From: Paenibacillus tyrphae
GTDB lineage: Bacteria; Bacillota; Bacilli; Paenibacillales; NBRC-103111
Reading direction: 5' to 3'
Assembly (NCBI RefSeq): GCF_000722545.1
Contig: NZ_JNVM01000002.1
Location: 124,001-188,000 of the forward strand
Length of the DNA stretch: 64,000 nt
Part shown: piece after piece, positions 43,698 to 53,500 of the stretch
How positions within the stretch are numbered: the first letter of the stretch is position 1
Layout of the letters: each line of letters starts with the position of its first letter
Notes under the pieces: generated by a model
Databases searched by the model: none
Told to the model about the DNA's origin: nothing
Seen by the model: only the letters and a program-made list of their open reading frames with translations
Program-made: the position numbers and the translations under genes

Positions 43698-43760
43698 ATT
43701 CGTCCTCCCAAGCTAAAGTTTTATAAGGCACGAATTAGGATACGGCGGGGGACCTCGGAC

Positions 43761-43793
43761 TTAACGGAACACATATTTCTCTGTCATCGCCAT
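43761..43793 (-). CDS. Possible leader peptide of the acetyltransferase mRNA (8-10 aa)
   Basis: In the leader, GGGAGG is followed by ATG 43793 and, two codons on, ATG 43787, with the open frame ending in EKYVFR and TAA 43761. The second ATG has ideal spacing. Short leader ORFs of this type control several antibiotic-resistance genes by ribosome stalling. No clear competing hairpin was found. Confidence 0.35.
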   Translation of the reverse strand: MAMTEKYVFR

Positions 43794-43832
43794 GTCCTCC
43801 CGGTAAGGTTTTAGCCGCAACTTGTATATTTC

Positions 43833-43862
43833 ATTATACAATCTTTGTTCATGTGCAAACAA
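43833..43862 (-). promoter_or_regulatory. Probable promoter of the acetyltransferase gene
   Basis: On the minus strand TTGTTT (43862-43857) and TATAAT (43838-43833) are 18 bases apart. The transcript would start near 43826, leaving a leader of about 130 bases. Confidence 0.6.
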
Positions 43863-44062
43863 TGTCCAGTCCTTCGGGACGCTTCAGTCTTGAATAGACA
43901 AAAAATTACACCCCCTTCCCTCCATGGAGGGATCATATCATTTTCGGGCCATTCGGTCAGTAATTTTGTTCCATTTATTTCAAGTCGCGCAAAACCGAAA
44001 TAAGTTAACATAAAAAATATTATGTAAACTAAAGAGTGCTTACCTCCAGCTGCTGCGCACAG
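43863..44062. other. Intergenic region with no supported gene
   Basis: No ORF here has a ribosome site or recognisable product. The only structure noticed is a perfect 14-bp palindrome, CCCTCCATGGAGGG (43918-43931), with no T-run. The rest is AT-rich spacer between the NRPS operon end and the acetyltransferase promoter. Confidence 0.5.
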
Positions 44063-44071
44063 AAAAAAATC

Positions 44072-44122
44072 AAGTATGCCCCGAACCGCTTAAGCTCTAC
44101 GGAACATCCCCCTCGCATACTT
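44072..44122 (-). terminator. Terminator of the NRPS operon
   Basis: AAGTATGC (44072-44079) pairs with GCATACTT (44115-44122), extended by CCCC/GGGG pairing, and is followed on the minus strand by GATTTTTTT. The 5' arm includes the methyltransferase stop codon, fixing this gene as the last of the operon. Confidence 0.85.
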
Positions 44123-44843
44123 ATTTCTTCCCCAGCACATACATCACCCATGGCGAAATGCGGGTTTCGTTAATCCATGGGTAAGGCTCCTCCTCCCGGC
44201 CAAGCGGCTGGTGTATTTCCACCACGTGAAGCCCTGTCTGATCGAAAATGTCCCGGTAAGCGGCATCCGACCACATGACGTCCTCCACAGGCCTTTGATC
44301 ATGCGTATCCTTCATGATGATTTTGACTTTGTCCCCGCTTCGGGCATGCTGATTTTCCGGAAAAGCCTTGGTCGTGAAGGAAGCCCATTCGTGGAGGTAG
44401 ATGTCGGGAGAGGAGACGACCATCACGATCTTCCCGCCTTCCTTCAGCGAAGCGGCGAGCTGTCCGAAATTTTGCAGCTTCTTCTCCAAAGTCGGGATGT
44501 TATCGAAGGTGAACATCGACAGCGCCAGATCGAAGGTCGCCCCGTCCAGCAGACGCAGATCCCCTTCCGGAATCAGCCGGTAATCGCCGGCCGCGTCCAT
44601 TTCTCTCGCTTTGCCGAGCATGCCGGCCGAAATGTCGATGCCGATCACGTCAAAGCCGCGATCCCGCAAAAAACGGGTCGACCGCCCCGCTCCGCATCCG
44701 AAATCCAACGCGCTCGTTCCGGCGATATGCTTCCCCAGCATCTCCGGCAAATCCCGATAGGCCAAATAATACGTTCCCGGAAACTCCAAGGTGGCGTAGG
44801 CTTCCGCCCGTTCAGCGTCCTCGTATACATTTGAAAACTCCAT
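44121..44843 (-). CDS. Class I SAM-dependent methyltransferase of the NRPS cluster
   Basis: The 240-residue protein has the SAM motif [16 protein letters not shown], followed by [11 protein letters not shown], and a typical [13 protein letters not shown] segment after motif II. It matches small-molecule methyltransferases of the UbiE/COQ5-like type. I chose ATG 44843 (GAGAGG upstream) over TTG 44864. It is the last gene of the operon, 36 bases after the MATE gene's stop region, and may N- or O-methylate the peptide product. Confidence 0.85.
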   Translation of the reverse strand: MEFSNVYEDAERAEAYATLEFPGTYYLAYRDLPEMLGKHIAGTSALDFGCGAGRSTRFLRDRGFDVIGIDISAGMLGKAREMDAAGDYRLIPEGDLRLLDGATFDLALSMFTFDNIPTLEKKLQNFGQLAASLKEGGKIVMVVSSPDIYLHEWASFTTKAFPENQHARSGDKVKIIMKDTHDQRPVEDVMWSDAAYRDIFDQTGLHVVEIHQPLGREEEPYPWINETRISPWVMYVLGKK

Positions 44844-44899
44844 GTGCTGCAGCACCTCTCCCAATAGGAATATAGTGATGGACGATGGACCGCCTGCGT

Positions 44900-46315
44900 T
44901 CAGATGACTTCAATCCGCTTCCATTTCCCGCCCATAAAGCGGACAGACACCAGAAGCAGCATCAGCATGGAATAAACGACCAAGGCGATCCATATCCAAA
45001 TTAACGAAAGTCCCCAGACGACGCTGAACAGGTACGGAATCACGATATAGAACAAGATAGGAACGACGATATAAATGACCATCATGAACATGGTATCGCC
45101 TACCGCGCGCAGCACATTGCCGATGATGATCTGCATCGTATCGAACACGATCCACAGCGAAGTGAGCCGGACGAGCGGGACGGTGACCGCCATCAGCTTC
45201 AGGAACGTGTCCTGCTGCCCCCCGCCGCCGAAGATCGAGATTAAAGCCTGCGGGAACAAATTAAAGATGACGATGATCAGCACGTTGAACACAAGTCCGA
45301 TCCCGAGCCCCAATTTCGCGGCTTTCCGGACATTGTCGATTCGCCCGGCTCCCTTCTCCTGCCCGGCAATAATGGCGATGGCGGCGCCTAATCCCCAGAT
45401 AGGGAAGATCGATACTCCTTCGATGGTAAATGCGATATTGGAAGCGGACAAGGGAAACTCCCCAGTCTTGCCGATGATCAGCAGCAGCAGGCTGAAATAC
45501 CCGGTGCCGAGAAACGCTTGAATGCCTGCGGGAAATCCGAAATGAAGCAGCTTGCGAAGCAAGGCGCCGTCCCATTTCATCTGCGCCGAAATCTCATACT
45601 TCGCTTGAACGCCCCGTCTTCCCAACAAGATCATGTACACGATTACCGCGAGCACGGAGCTGCCGATGATCGCCAGCCCCGAGCCCCAGATCCCCCCAAG
45701 CTCCGGGAAGCCGAGCTTTCCGAAGATCAGCAGCCAGTCAAACAACACATTGAACACATTGGACAGAATCCCGACCATCATGATGACCGTTGTGCTGGCA
45801 ACGCCTCGGAACAGGCCGGAAAACGCCGTAATAAACAGCTGGACGCAGCTGGAAACCATGATCAGGTAGAAAAATTGCTTCTCGTAAGCAAGCAGCTCTC
45901 CCGTATGCCCCATCCAATCGAAAATATTGACGGCAAGGGGAGACACCAGAAGCAGCACCGCCGAAAAAAAGATGCTGAGATAGACGCCCTGCCACATCGA
46001 TGAGGCACATTTCAAGTATTTGCCGGCCCCGTAATATTGGGCGATGAGCGTGGAGACGAAGCCGACGATGCCGATGAATATGCTGGAGATCGCCGTCCCT
46101 ACGTTACCGGCCGGCACGACGGCTGCAAATTGTCCCAGGTCGTACATCGAGACAAAGGCCCGATCGACAAATACCATCAAATTGAGCGAAAACATCGATA
46201 AAATGACGGGCAGCGTAATTCTCAATATCGTTTTGATCGAAATGGACTGCTCCCGGCTTGCCGGCCCAATCACAACCGCATCGTGCGCTTTTTCCGTCTC
46301 CGATGACATGGACAC
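44900..46315 (-). CDS. MATE-family efflux transporter
   Basis: The 471-residue protein has twelve helices in two MATE repeats ([29 protein letters not shown]..., [27 protein letters not shown]...). Members export drugs and natural products using Na+ or H+. The start is GTG 46315 after GGGGAG. Within the NRPS operon it is the probable exporter or self-resistance pump of the product. The preceding 24 residues are polar and unconserved. Confidence 0.92.
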   Translation of the reverse strand: MSMSSETEKAHDAVVIGPASREQSISIKTILRITLPVILSMFSLNLMVFVDRAFVSMYDLGQFAAVVPAGNVGTAISSIFIGIVGFVSTLIAQYYGAGKYLKCASSMWQGVYLSIFFSAVLLLVSPLAVNIFDWMGHTGELLAYEKQFFYLIMVSSCVQLFITAFSGLFRGVASTTVIMMVGILSNVFNVLFDWLLIFGKLGFPELGGIWGSGLAIIGSSVLAVIVYMILLGRRGVQAKYEISAQMKWDGALLRKLLHFGFPAGIQAFLGTGYFSLLLLIIGKTGEFPLSASNIAFTIEGVSIFPIWGLGAAIAIIAGQEKGAGRIDNVRKAAKLGLGIGLVFNVLIIVIFNLFPQALISIFGGGGQQDTFLKLMAVTVPLVRLTSLWIVFDTMQIIIGNVLRAVGDTMFMMVIYIVVPILFYIVIPYLFSVVWGLSLIWIWIALVVYSMLMLLLVSVRFMGGKWKRIEVI

Positions 46316-46362
46316 AAGCGACTCCCCTTTTTCATGGTATCCCGAATTGCAACGCCCGCCGG

Positions 46363-47130
46363 TTACGCGCTCTGGCCGATATAAGCCGCCCCGATCGCCC
46401 CCGTGACTTGCGGGTAATCCGTCACTTCCACTTTCATGTTTAACAGATCCTGCAGCGCGCTAACGATGCCGATATTTTTGGCGACGCCGCCGCTCATGCC
46501 GAGCGGCTCCTTGATGCCTACCGCCTTGAGCAGCGCGATCGCCCGGGTCGCGATCGATTCGTGCACGCCCTTGATAATGCTGGGCGTCGGCGTGCCGACC
46601 GCGACCAGAGATACGACCTCCGTTTCCGCAAACACCGTGCACATGCTGCTGATCCGGGCCGTCGACGTAGCTGTTTGGTGAATCCCGCCCAGCTCTTCGA
46701 GCTTGACCCCGAGCGCCCTGGCGATAATATCGAGGAACCGCCCGCAGCCCGCCGCGCACTTGTCGTTCATCATAAAGTTGACGACGTTACCCTTTTCCCC
46801 GATCTGGATCGCCTTGCTGTCCTGCCCGCCGATATCGAGAACCGTCCGGATGGAAGGATTCAAGAAATGCATCCCTTTGGCGTGGCAGGTAATCTCCGAT
46901 ACGTGTTTATCCGCAAACGGCACGTTCTCCCGGCCGTAGCCGGTCGTGACGATGACGTCGATATCCTTTTTCGTGAATCCGGCTTTCGCCAGTACATTGT
47001 TGAACGTCGTTTTCGCAGACTGCCGGTTATCGCCTCCGGTGTACACGACATCGTAGGCTACGACGCTGTTGTCGTTCAAAATCGCGGATTTGGTCGACAA
47101 AGAACCGATATCAATACCTAAGGTTATCAT
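46363..47130 (-). CDS. 2-Hydroxyacyl-CoA dehydratase activator (HgdC/CompA-type ATPase)
   Basis: The 255-residue protein has the ASKHA ATPase fold: LGIDIGSLSTKSAIL at the start, VLDIGGQDSKAI and MSGGVAKNIG near the end. The [4Fe-4S] cluster ligands are Cys125 in NDKCAAGC and Cys164 in SSMCTVFAETEV, as in HgdC. An extra Cys129 replaces the usual threonine of CAAGTGRF. It hydrolyses ATP to push one electron into the dehydratase, forming the ketyl radical; it is oxygen-sensitive. ATG 47130 follows AAAGGAGAG. It follows the two dehydratase genes directly. Confidence 0.92.
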   Translation of the reverse strand: MITLGIDIGSLSTKSAILNDNSVVAYDVVYTGGDNRQSAKTTFNNVLAKAGFTKKDIDVIVTTGYGRENVPFADKHVSEITCHAKGMHFLNPSIRTVLDIGGQDSKAIQIGEKGNVVNFMMNDKCAAGCGRFLDIIARALGVKLEELGGIHQTATSTARISSMCTVFAETEVVSLVAVGTPTPSIIKGVHESIATRAIALLKAVGIKEPLGMSGGVAKNIGIVSALQDLLNMKVEVTDYPQVTGAIGAAYIGQSA

Positions 47131-47166
47131 AGGGTTACTCTCCTTTATCTCGAATTAATGGATGAT

Positions 47167-48396
47167 TCAGTCGCTCATAATTTCCAGAAAAGCGTCGATG
47201 CGGTTTTTCACGTGATTGAACGCGTAGTTGTTCTTGTCTACGTAATCCACGCTGATCGTCAAGTACTTCAATCCTTGTTCACCGGACATCTCCCGAATCA
47301 TCGAGCTAATTCCCATCATGTTCCTGCAACCCCATATATTAGATATTATAACACCATCGATATGAAATGAGGTACAAACCTGAGAAATATTTTCTTTTAA
47401 CCGTTGGGCGTTCCAGTGATACAGGATCGCCCGTTCCGCGATGCTTTTCAGCGGATCGGCCGGGTCCAGCGACACCAGATTGGCTTCCCACAGCGGCGCC
47501 CAATAGACGATCTCGACCTGCTGCTCGAAATAACGGATTAATTCGTGATCGTTGTGCGGCGCTTGGCCCGCCCACAGAATGCGCTTCTTCTTTTTCTTCG
47601 GGTCGGACTTCTTGCTCATTTCGAGCGCTTCTTCGTACAACGTTTTGCAGATTTGCACGTTTTCCTTCAAGCCGAAGCCGTTCATGCCGAAAATTTCGAG
47701 CAATTCTCTGGACACGCCGGGCAGCTCGTAGGTTTTGTTCAACTCGACCGTCTTGCAGTAATAGTCTCTCGCTTCATTCGAATATTGAACGACCTGCCGG
47801 AACCGCTCTTCGTCGAATGGGATATTCAGGGTGCTTTCGATGTCGGTGATCAGCTTTTTCAATTGTTCCACCAGATAGGTCAGCGTATCTTCGTTGATGA
47901 GGTTCGGCGTATTGATCGAGAGGAATGTGGAGTCGTACAGCTTGCTCGACATGTTCCCCATTTTGGCCAGACAATCGCACGGCTGATCGTTCACCAGCAC
48001 CAAGTCGGGATTCGGGTAGCCGTTCGCCAGCATGACACCCAGCGACCCGCGTAGAAACGAGCAAATGTCCCGGGAGAGACTTTTCTCCTGCGTTAAATTG
48101 ATGAACGGGTCCACGTTGACGGTTTGGGCCAGCAGGATCGCCATCGACTCCATATTCCAGGAAACCATATTGAAGCCGAAGACGATTTCGTTCGGAAACT
48201 GCTCGACGACATAAGCTACTTTCGTCTCTTCCTTATAGGCTTGGGTCAGTCGGTAGCCGTTGAACAAAGACCTCATCCGCGCGGCTTTCAGCGCCGAGGA
48301 CGGATCGGACGGCTCAGCCCGGTACGTTTCGAGGACGGACATCATCTTTTTGTACTGCTCTTCGCGGCTTTTCGCTTCCACTTTAAATTGGCTCAT
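47167..48396 (-). CDS. 2-Hydroxyacyl-CoA dehydratase-type subunit (HgdB/FldC-like), first of pair in map order
   Basis: The 409-residue protein belongs to the HgdA/HgdB/BcrB/FldB family: KVAYVVEQFPNEIVFGFNMVSWNMES, VNDQPCDCLAKMGNM and the late ISNIWGCRNMMGISSMI segment hold the cysteines expected to bind its [4Fe-4S] cluster. Family heterodimers dehydrate (R)-2-hydroxyacyl-CoA by a ketyl radical, or reduce aromatic thioesters. It lies 15 bases after the partner gene and before the activator. The KKSDPKKKKKR basic insert is unusual. In an NRPS operon its substrate may be a carrier-bound acyl group or a CoA precursor. Confidence 0.88.
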   Translation of the reverse strand: MSQFKVEAKSREEQYKKMMSVLETYRAEPSDPSSALKAARMRSLFNGYRLTQAYKEETKVAYVVEQFPNEIVFGFNMVSWNMESMAILLAQTVNVDPFINLTQEKSLSRDICSFLRGSLGVMLANGYPNPDLVLVNDQPCDCLAKMGNMSSKLYDSTFLSINTPNLINEDTLTYLVEQLKKLITDIESTLNIPFDEERFRQVVQYSNEARDYYCKTVELNKTYELPGVSRELLEIFGMNGFGLKENVQICKTLYEEALEMSKKSDPKKKKKRILWAGQAPHNDHELIRYFEQQVEIVYWAPLWEANLVSLDPADPLKSIAERAILYHWNAQRLKENISQVCTSFHIDGVIISNIWGCRNMMGISSMIREMSGEQGLKYLTISVDYVDKNNYAFNHVKNRIDAFLEIMSD

Positions 48397-48411
48397 CGCT
48401 CTTCTCCTTTT

Positions 48412-49524
48412 CTAATACATCATCGTTTCGAGGAACGTGTGAATCCGGGTGCGGATGCTTTCGATATTCGTCATGCTGCACTCGCCTTCCACCAGCAGCA
48501 CGGGCGTACCCTTCTCGCTGAGCTTGCTTTGGATATAAGGGTAATCCATCGAATAAATGTCGCAAAACTTCAGCGAAAAATAGATGACCGAGTCGATATC
48601 GTATTCGTCGATCAGCTTGATCAAATGGTTCAGCCGAATATCCGATTCGAACATCCGGGCGCAGGTCGCTTTGTCAAAATAGTAATCGGCGATCGCTTCG
48701 ACCGGATCGCGGTGCTCGTCGACCTCCCCTTCGAAATATTTGACGCCGTTGGTGATATCCATGCATACGACCTTTGCCCCGGTCTGCTCGATGGCATCGA
48801 CAATGTTATCGTGATCAAAATAACTGCCGCAGATCAGCACTTTGTGCGGCTTCGTTTTTTTGGTTTCCCGCTGTGCTTCCATGGCGCTGAGCAGCAGGGA
48901 CAGCTCTTGATTGTACTGCTGTCTCATGCCGGCCGTGCTGGATTTCATAATGTTCAGCAATTCGCTTCCCGTGAGCGACGTCACGTCCTGCTTCCGCAAA
49001 TTGTGCATCCGCTGCAGTAAGCGGCGCGTTTCGTTAAACAAGCGGATCGCCTCCAGCAGCGATTCCTCCGTAATGCGGCAGCCGAAATGCTGCTCCAGCG
49101 ATTCGATCATGCGGCGGATCTGCATCCGGAAATAGTCCCTGGAGACCGAATTGAGGGCTTTGGGAAGCTCCAGGAAGAAGCTGTATTTCGGTTGAATCTG
49201 GTGGCTCCACGTCTCGTACAGCCGTTTCCTCCAATCGCATTCGTCGACGAACACGATCCCGTCCGTAAATTCGTAGACGCCGTTCATGCCTTCTCCCAGG
49301 CAATTGAGCAGATAGGAGCAGTAGTTGTTGCCCAGCAGCGCACCCGCCTCCGACGTGTTGCTGGCGGTATTCCCCATAATCCGGAAAGGGATGAAGCCCG
49401 CCGCATATAAAATCTCTTCCGGCGTATAGATCGACGTCCATCCGATCTTGGGCTTATCCACAGCTTTCAAGGCGTCCAACCGGCTAACATTCAGTTCGAC
49501 AATCCGTTCCACCATTTCTTTCAT
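48412..49524 (-). CDS. 2-Hydroxyacyl-CoA dehydratase-type subunit (HgdA/FldB-like)
   Basis: The 370-residue protein shows the family pattern: IGWTSIYTPEEILYAAGFIPFRIMG, NNYCSYLLNCLGEGMNGVYEFTDGIVFVDECDWRKRLYETW, and VIYFSLKFCDIYSMDYPYIQSKLSEKGTPVLLVEGE. Its cysteines should bind a [4Fe-4S] cluster. ATG 49524 follows GAGGAGAG and lies just past the thioesterase stop; the longer frame to 49566 would overlap it. It pairs with the next gene and the HgdC-type activator to form a complete radical dehydratase. Finding such a complex between a thioesterase and an exporter in an NRPS operon is unusual. Confidence 0.88.
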   Translation of the reverse strand: MKEMVERIVELNVSRLDALKAVDKPKIGWTSIYTPEEILYAAGFIPFRIMGNTASNTSEAGALLGNNYCSYLLNCLGEGMNGVYEFTDGIVFVDECDWRKRLYETWSHQIQPKYSFFLELPKALNSVSRDYFRMQIRRMIESLEQHFGCRITEESLLEAIRLFNETRRLLQRMHNLRKQDVTSLTGSELLNIMKSSTAGMRQQYNQELSLLLSAMEAQRETKKTKPHKVLICGSYFDHDNIVDAIEQTGAKVVCMDITNGVKYFEGEVDEHRDPVEAIADYYFDKATCARMFESDIRLNHLIKLIDEYDIDSVIYFSLKFCDIYSMDYPYIQSKLSEKGTPVLLVEGECSMTNIESIRTRIHTFLETMMY

Positions 49525-49537
49525 AAGCGCTCTCCTC

Positions 49538-50434
49538 TTAACCAGATTTCTTTGTGGCGCCGACACCTTTCAGGATGCGGTTGAATTGCCGGGCAAACAC
49601 CGGCGCATGCTCTGCATCAAACAGCGTGTAATGGCTCCCCTCCGCCGGAATATACACCGGATGCGCGCAATACCGTCCCCATATGTCCATCCCCTCCAGC
49701 GGCGACTCGATCGCCTGAAACACATGGACCGGCGAATCGATGCTCCCCCTCGGAACGTAGGCTACCCGCGCCCGGTGCAGCGTGCGGACGATATTCACCG
49801 CGCAAAATAGCTGATTCAGCGACAGCCCGCTTCCATCCGGGAAAATGTCGGCCCATTCCTCGCGGACATAGCGAAGAAAGGAAGGCCGATCGAAGTCCGG
49901 GGGCTGAAGCGTATCCGCGACGGCGGTCCAGAACGCTTGAGCGCTCCGGCTCCGGCTCCAGCGCTTGAGCGGCTCCTCGTTGCGCAGAAACGGACGGATG
50001 TAGTCCGTCTCGGACTCGGCCGAGAACGGCTGCGCGTCTTGCGGCGGATAATAGCCCGGAGGCGGCGCATCTACCAGGACGCAGCAGCCGACCTCCTCCC
50101 CATGGGCTTCCAGAATGCGGGCCATCTCGGCCGCAATCGTTCCTCCGATCGACCAACCCGCGATGCAATAGGGCCCCTCGGGCTGGATATGCTTCATTTG
50201 TTCGATATAGCTAATGGCCAACTCTTCAATCGAAATATTTTGCGGCGCATACCCGACCCGTTCATCTAGTGTAATTCCGTACACAGAGAACGTACGTTCG
50301 ACAAACTCCGCCACCTTGAAGTACCCTTCGATCCGGCCCGTTCCGTCATGTACGAAAAACATGGGGCTCGCGCCGGGCGGCTGTCCCCGCTTCAACAAAA
50401 CGGCCGCTTTTTTGTAGTGGTATTGAATATTCAC
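49538..50434 (-). CDS. Thioesterase-domain protein of the NRPS cluster
   Basis: The 298-residue alpha/beta hydrolase has the PF00975-type thioesterase layout: FFVHDGTGRIEGYFKVAEFV, the nucleophile elbow GWSIGG (Ser95), an aspartate in CVLVDAPPPGYYPP and a late histidine in AEGSHYTLFD. It could hydrolyse or cyclise the finished peptide, since neither NRPS ends in a thioesterase domain. It may also be a proofreading type II enzyme. The start is GTG 50434 after AAAGGAGAGG; the upstream frame has no better site. Confidence 0.9.
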   Translation of the reverse strand: MNIQYHYKKAAVLLKRGQPPGASPMFFVHDGTGRIEGYFKVAEFVERTFSVYGITLDERVGYAPQNISIEELAISYIEQMKHIQPEGPYCIAGWSIGGTIAAEMARILEAHGEEVGCCVLVDAPPPGYYPPQDAQPFSAESETDYIRPFLRNEEPLKRWSRSRSAQAFWTAVADTLQPPDFDRPSFLRYVREEWADIFPDGSGLSLNQLFCAVNIVRTLHRARVAYVPRGSIDSPVHVFQAIESPLEGMDIWGRYCAHPVYIPAEGSHYTLFDAEHAPVFARQFNRILKGVGATKKSG

Positions 50435-50524
50435 GGTCTTCCTCTCCTTTCCCGAAAGACTCCTCCTGCGCTCTCCCCGTATGGTAATGCCTCCTTCACA
50501 CAACTCTCCAAACCAACGGTCGGT

Positions 50525-53500
50525 TCAGAGCGCTGCTTGCTTCTGCAAGCTTTCCACTTTCCTGGCCCATTCGGAAATGACAGGCGTCTCCCTGATTTCC
50601 ATGATCGAGGGGACGACGCCGAAAGCAGCCTCCATCTCCGCGACCAAGCGGATGAGCGCCAGCGAATTGCCGCCGCACAGGAAGAAATCGTCGCCCGGCC
50701 CGATACCCTCCGTATTCAATAGGTTCTCCACGATTCCTATCAGCTGCGCTTCAATCCTTGCGACGGAGGCGGAAGAGGCCAGATGAGACCATGGATCACG
50801 AGGCGATAGGAGACGTCCCCCCTGATTGCACAGTTCCCCTAGTGAAGGCACCGATCCCGGTTCGGAGCCGAGGATGAAGTCCGCGAGCCTCTTATCCGTT
50901 CCTTCCGCCGCCACTTGGTGCAGTATCGCCAAGAAATCCTGCAGCAGCCGTTCCGCCGTCTCCTTGCGGTACAAGTCCGTGTTGTATTCCAGCTCCAGCC
51001 GCAAGCCTCCATCCCGTTCAATTGCGAACAGCGTGAGATCGAACTTGGCGACCGGGTAATCGATCGGGTACTCGCGAACCTTGAGCTGCTTGAGCTCCGC
51101 TTCAAGCGGTTCGAAGTGCTGCAGCACGAACATCGTATCGAATATCGGATTTCGGCCGGCATCACGGACGTAACCGATTCGCTCCGGCAAGTCTTCGAAA
51201 GGATAATCCTGATTATCATACGCCTCGAGCGCACGGCGCTTCACTTGATCCGTAAATTCCCGGAACGTCATCTTCCCGGAAGGCTTGTTGCGCATCGCCA
51301 GCGTATTGACAAACATGCCGATAAGGTTCTGGGTATCCGCATGGTTTCTTCCGGCGATGGGCGTGCCTACCACAAGATCCTCCTGCCCGGTGCGCCGGAA
51401 CAGCAGCACATTGTACGCCGCCAGCAAAATCATATACAAGGTTGCGCCCATTTCGGCCTCGATCCGCTTCAAGCCCGCCAGCACCTCGGGTGGCGCCTGG
51501 CAGGAGACATGGGTTCCGGCAAACGTCTGGATGGCCGGTCTCGGATAATCGGTCGCAAGCCGCAGCGCGGGAAGCTCGCCTGCCAACACGTCCGCCCAAT
51601 AGTCGCCCTGCTTGCGGACCTGCTCCGAAGCCAAGAAATCATGCTGCCACACGGCGTAGTCTTTGTATTGAATACGGAGCGGGCTCAAAAACTCGCCTTG
51701 GTACAGGGTAATAATCTCCCGGAACAAAATGTCGAGCGAGACGCCGTCCGAAATAATGTGGTGCATATCCAGCAGCAGCAGGTGACGGTCTTCCAGCTGC
51801 TGCAGCAGCAGACCCCGGATCAAAGGCGCCCGGCTTAACTCGAAGGGCCGGATAAAGTTCCGAATGATCCGACCCGCTTCCTCCTCTGTCTCCACGGTCA
51901 GGCATTCCAGGTCGAGCTTCGCCTCCTCGTCAATGCGCTGCATCAATTCCCTGTTGACGATCGTGAAGCGCGTTCTGAAGGACTCGTGCCTGCGGTTCAG
52001 CTGGCGAAACACATATCCCAGCCGTTCCCGGTCCAACCGGCCCTCCAAGCTAAGCACGAGCGGAATGTTGTACCCCGTTCCCCCGTGCGTCAGCATGCTG
52101 ACGATATACATTCTTTTCTGGGCCGTGGAGACGGGATAGCTCTCCTGCTTCTCTGCTAGAGCGATGGAGGAATAAAAGCCTTCGGCTTTTGCGGACAATC
52201 TCAGAGCCAGCTCCCGGATCGTCGGACCCCCGAAAAAATCCGTGAGCGATAGGTCCGCATTAAATTGCATGTTGAGCTGGGATACGATCATCGTCGCCTT
52301 CAAGGAATGTCCGCCCAATTCGAAGAACGAATCGTCGATCCCCACTTCCGTTAGACCGAGCGTCTGCATCCATAGGGCGGCCAGCTCCCGCTCCAGCTCG
52401 GTTTCGGGCGGTCGCCGGAATTTGGCTTCATACGCCGTTCCGCTTGGCTCGGGGAGCGCCTTCTTGTCGATTTTGCCCGTTTCCTTGAGCGGCATCCTGT
52501 CGATCCGCACGAACACGGCAGGGATCATGTACTCTGGCAGCGCCTTGGCGAGATAGGCTCGCCATTCGGAGGCCGGGATGTTCCGGTCTGCAACGAAATA
52601 GGCGCATAACGCTTTCTCCCCGGGGAGCTTCTCCCTTACCGTCACGACGACTTCTTTCGCGTGCGGGTGCTCCGCCAGCTTCGCCTCAATCTCCCCGAGC
52701 TCGATGCGGAAGCCCCGCAGCTTGATCTGGTTATCCATCCGGCCCATGAATTCGATATTGCCGTCGGGAAGCCACCGGGCAAGATCTCCCGTCCTGTACA
52801 TCTTTGACCCTGGCTCGAACGGATTGTCCACGAACTTCTGCGCCGTCAACTCCGGCTGGTTCAAGTATCCGCGGGCGACGCCGTCTCCCCCGACGCACAA
52901 TTCGCCGGGCACGCCGACAGGCAGCAGTTCCCCGTAAGCGTCGACAATGTACGCTGTGGAGTGCCGGATCGGCTTGCCGATCGGAACGTTCGTTTTATAC
53001 GGCCCGGTGATTGGAAAATAAGTGGAAAACGTCGTATTTTCCGTCGGTCCGTACATGTTCTGAATGCGAAGGCCCGGGACGGCCGCCACCACCTTGTTGA
53101 CATGCCTGACGGACAAGGCGTCACCTCCGATCAGCAGGGCCTTCAGTGGAGCGAACAGCTCCGGCTTCATGTCCGACAACTGGTTGAACAGCGGTGCAGT
53201 CAACCAGAGATGGCTTATGCCATGCTTCGTTATAAAGCGGCCGAGATGGTCCGCATTGAGCAGCACGTTATCGCTTGTCACATACAGCTTGATTCCGTTC
53301 AAGAGCGCCCCCCATATTTCGAACGTCGTCGCGTCAAACGCCGGGGCTCCCGTCTGCAAAATCGTATCGCTGTCCTCGAAACGGACATAATCGGTATTTT
53401 GGACAAGCCTTACGACGTTCCGGTGCTCCACCATGACACCTTTCGGCCGTCCAGTCGAGCCGGACGTGTACATCACGTAGGCTAGACTGCGCGCATGGGT

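Noticed and set aside
43811..44011. A 66-codon minus-strand ORF upstream of the acetyltransferase
   Set aside because: It overlaps the inferred promoter, lacks a ribosome site and has no recognisable features.
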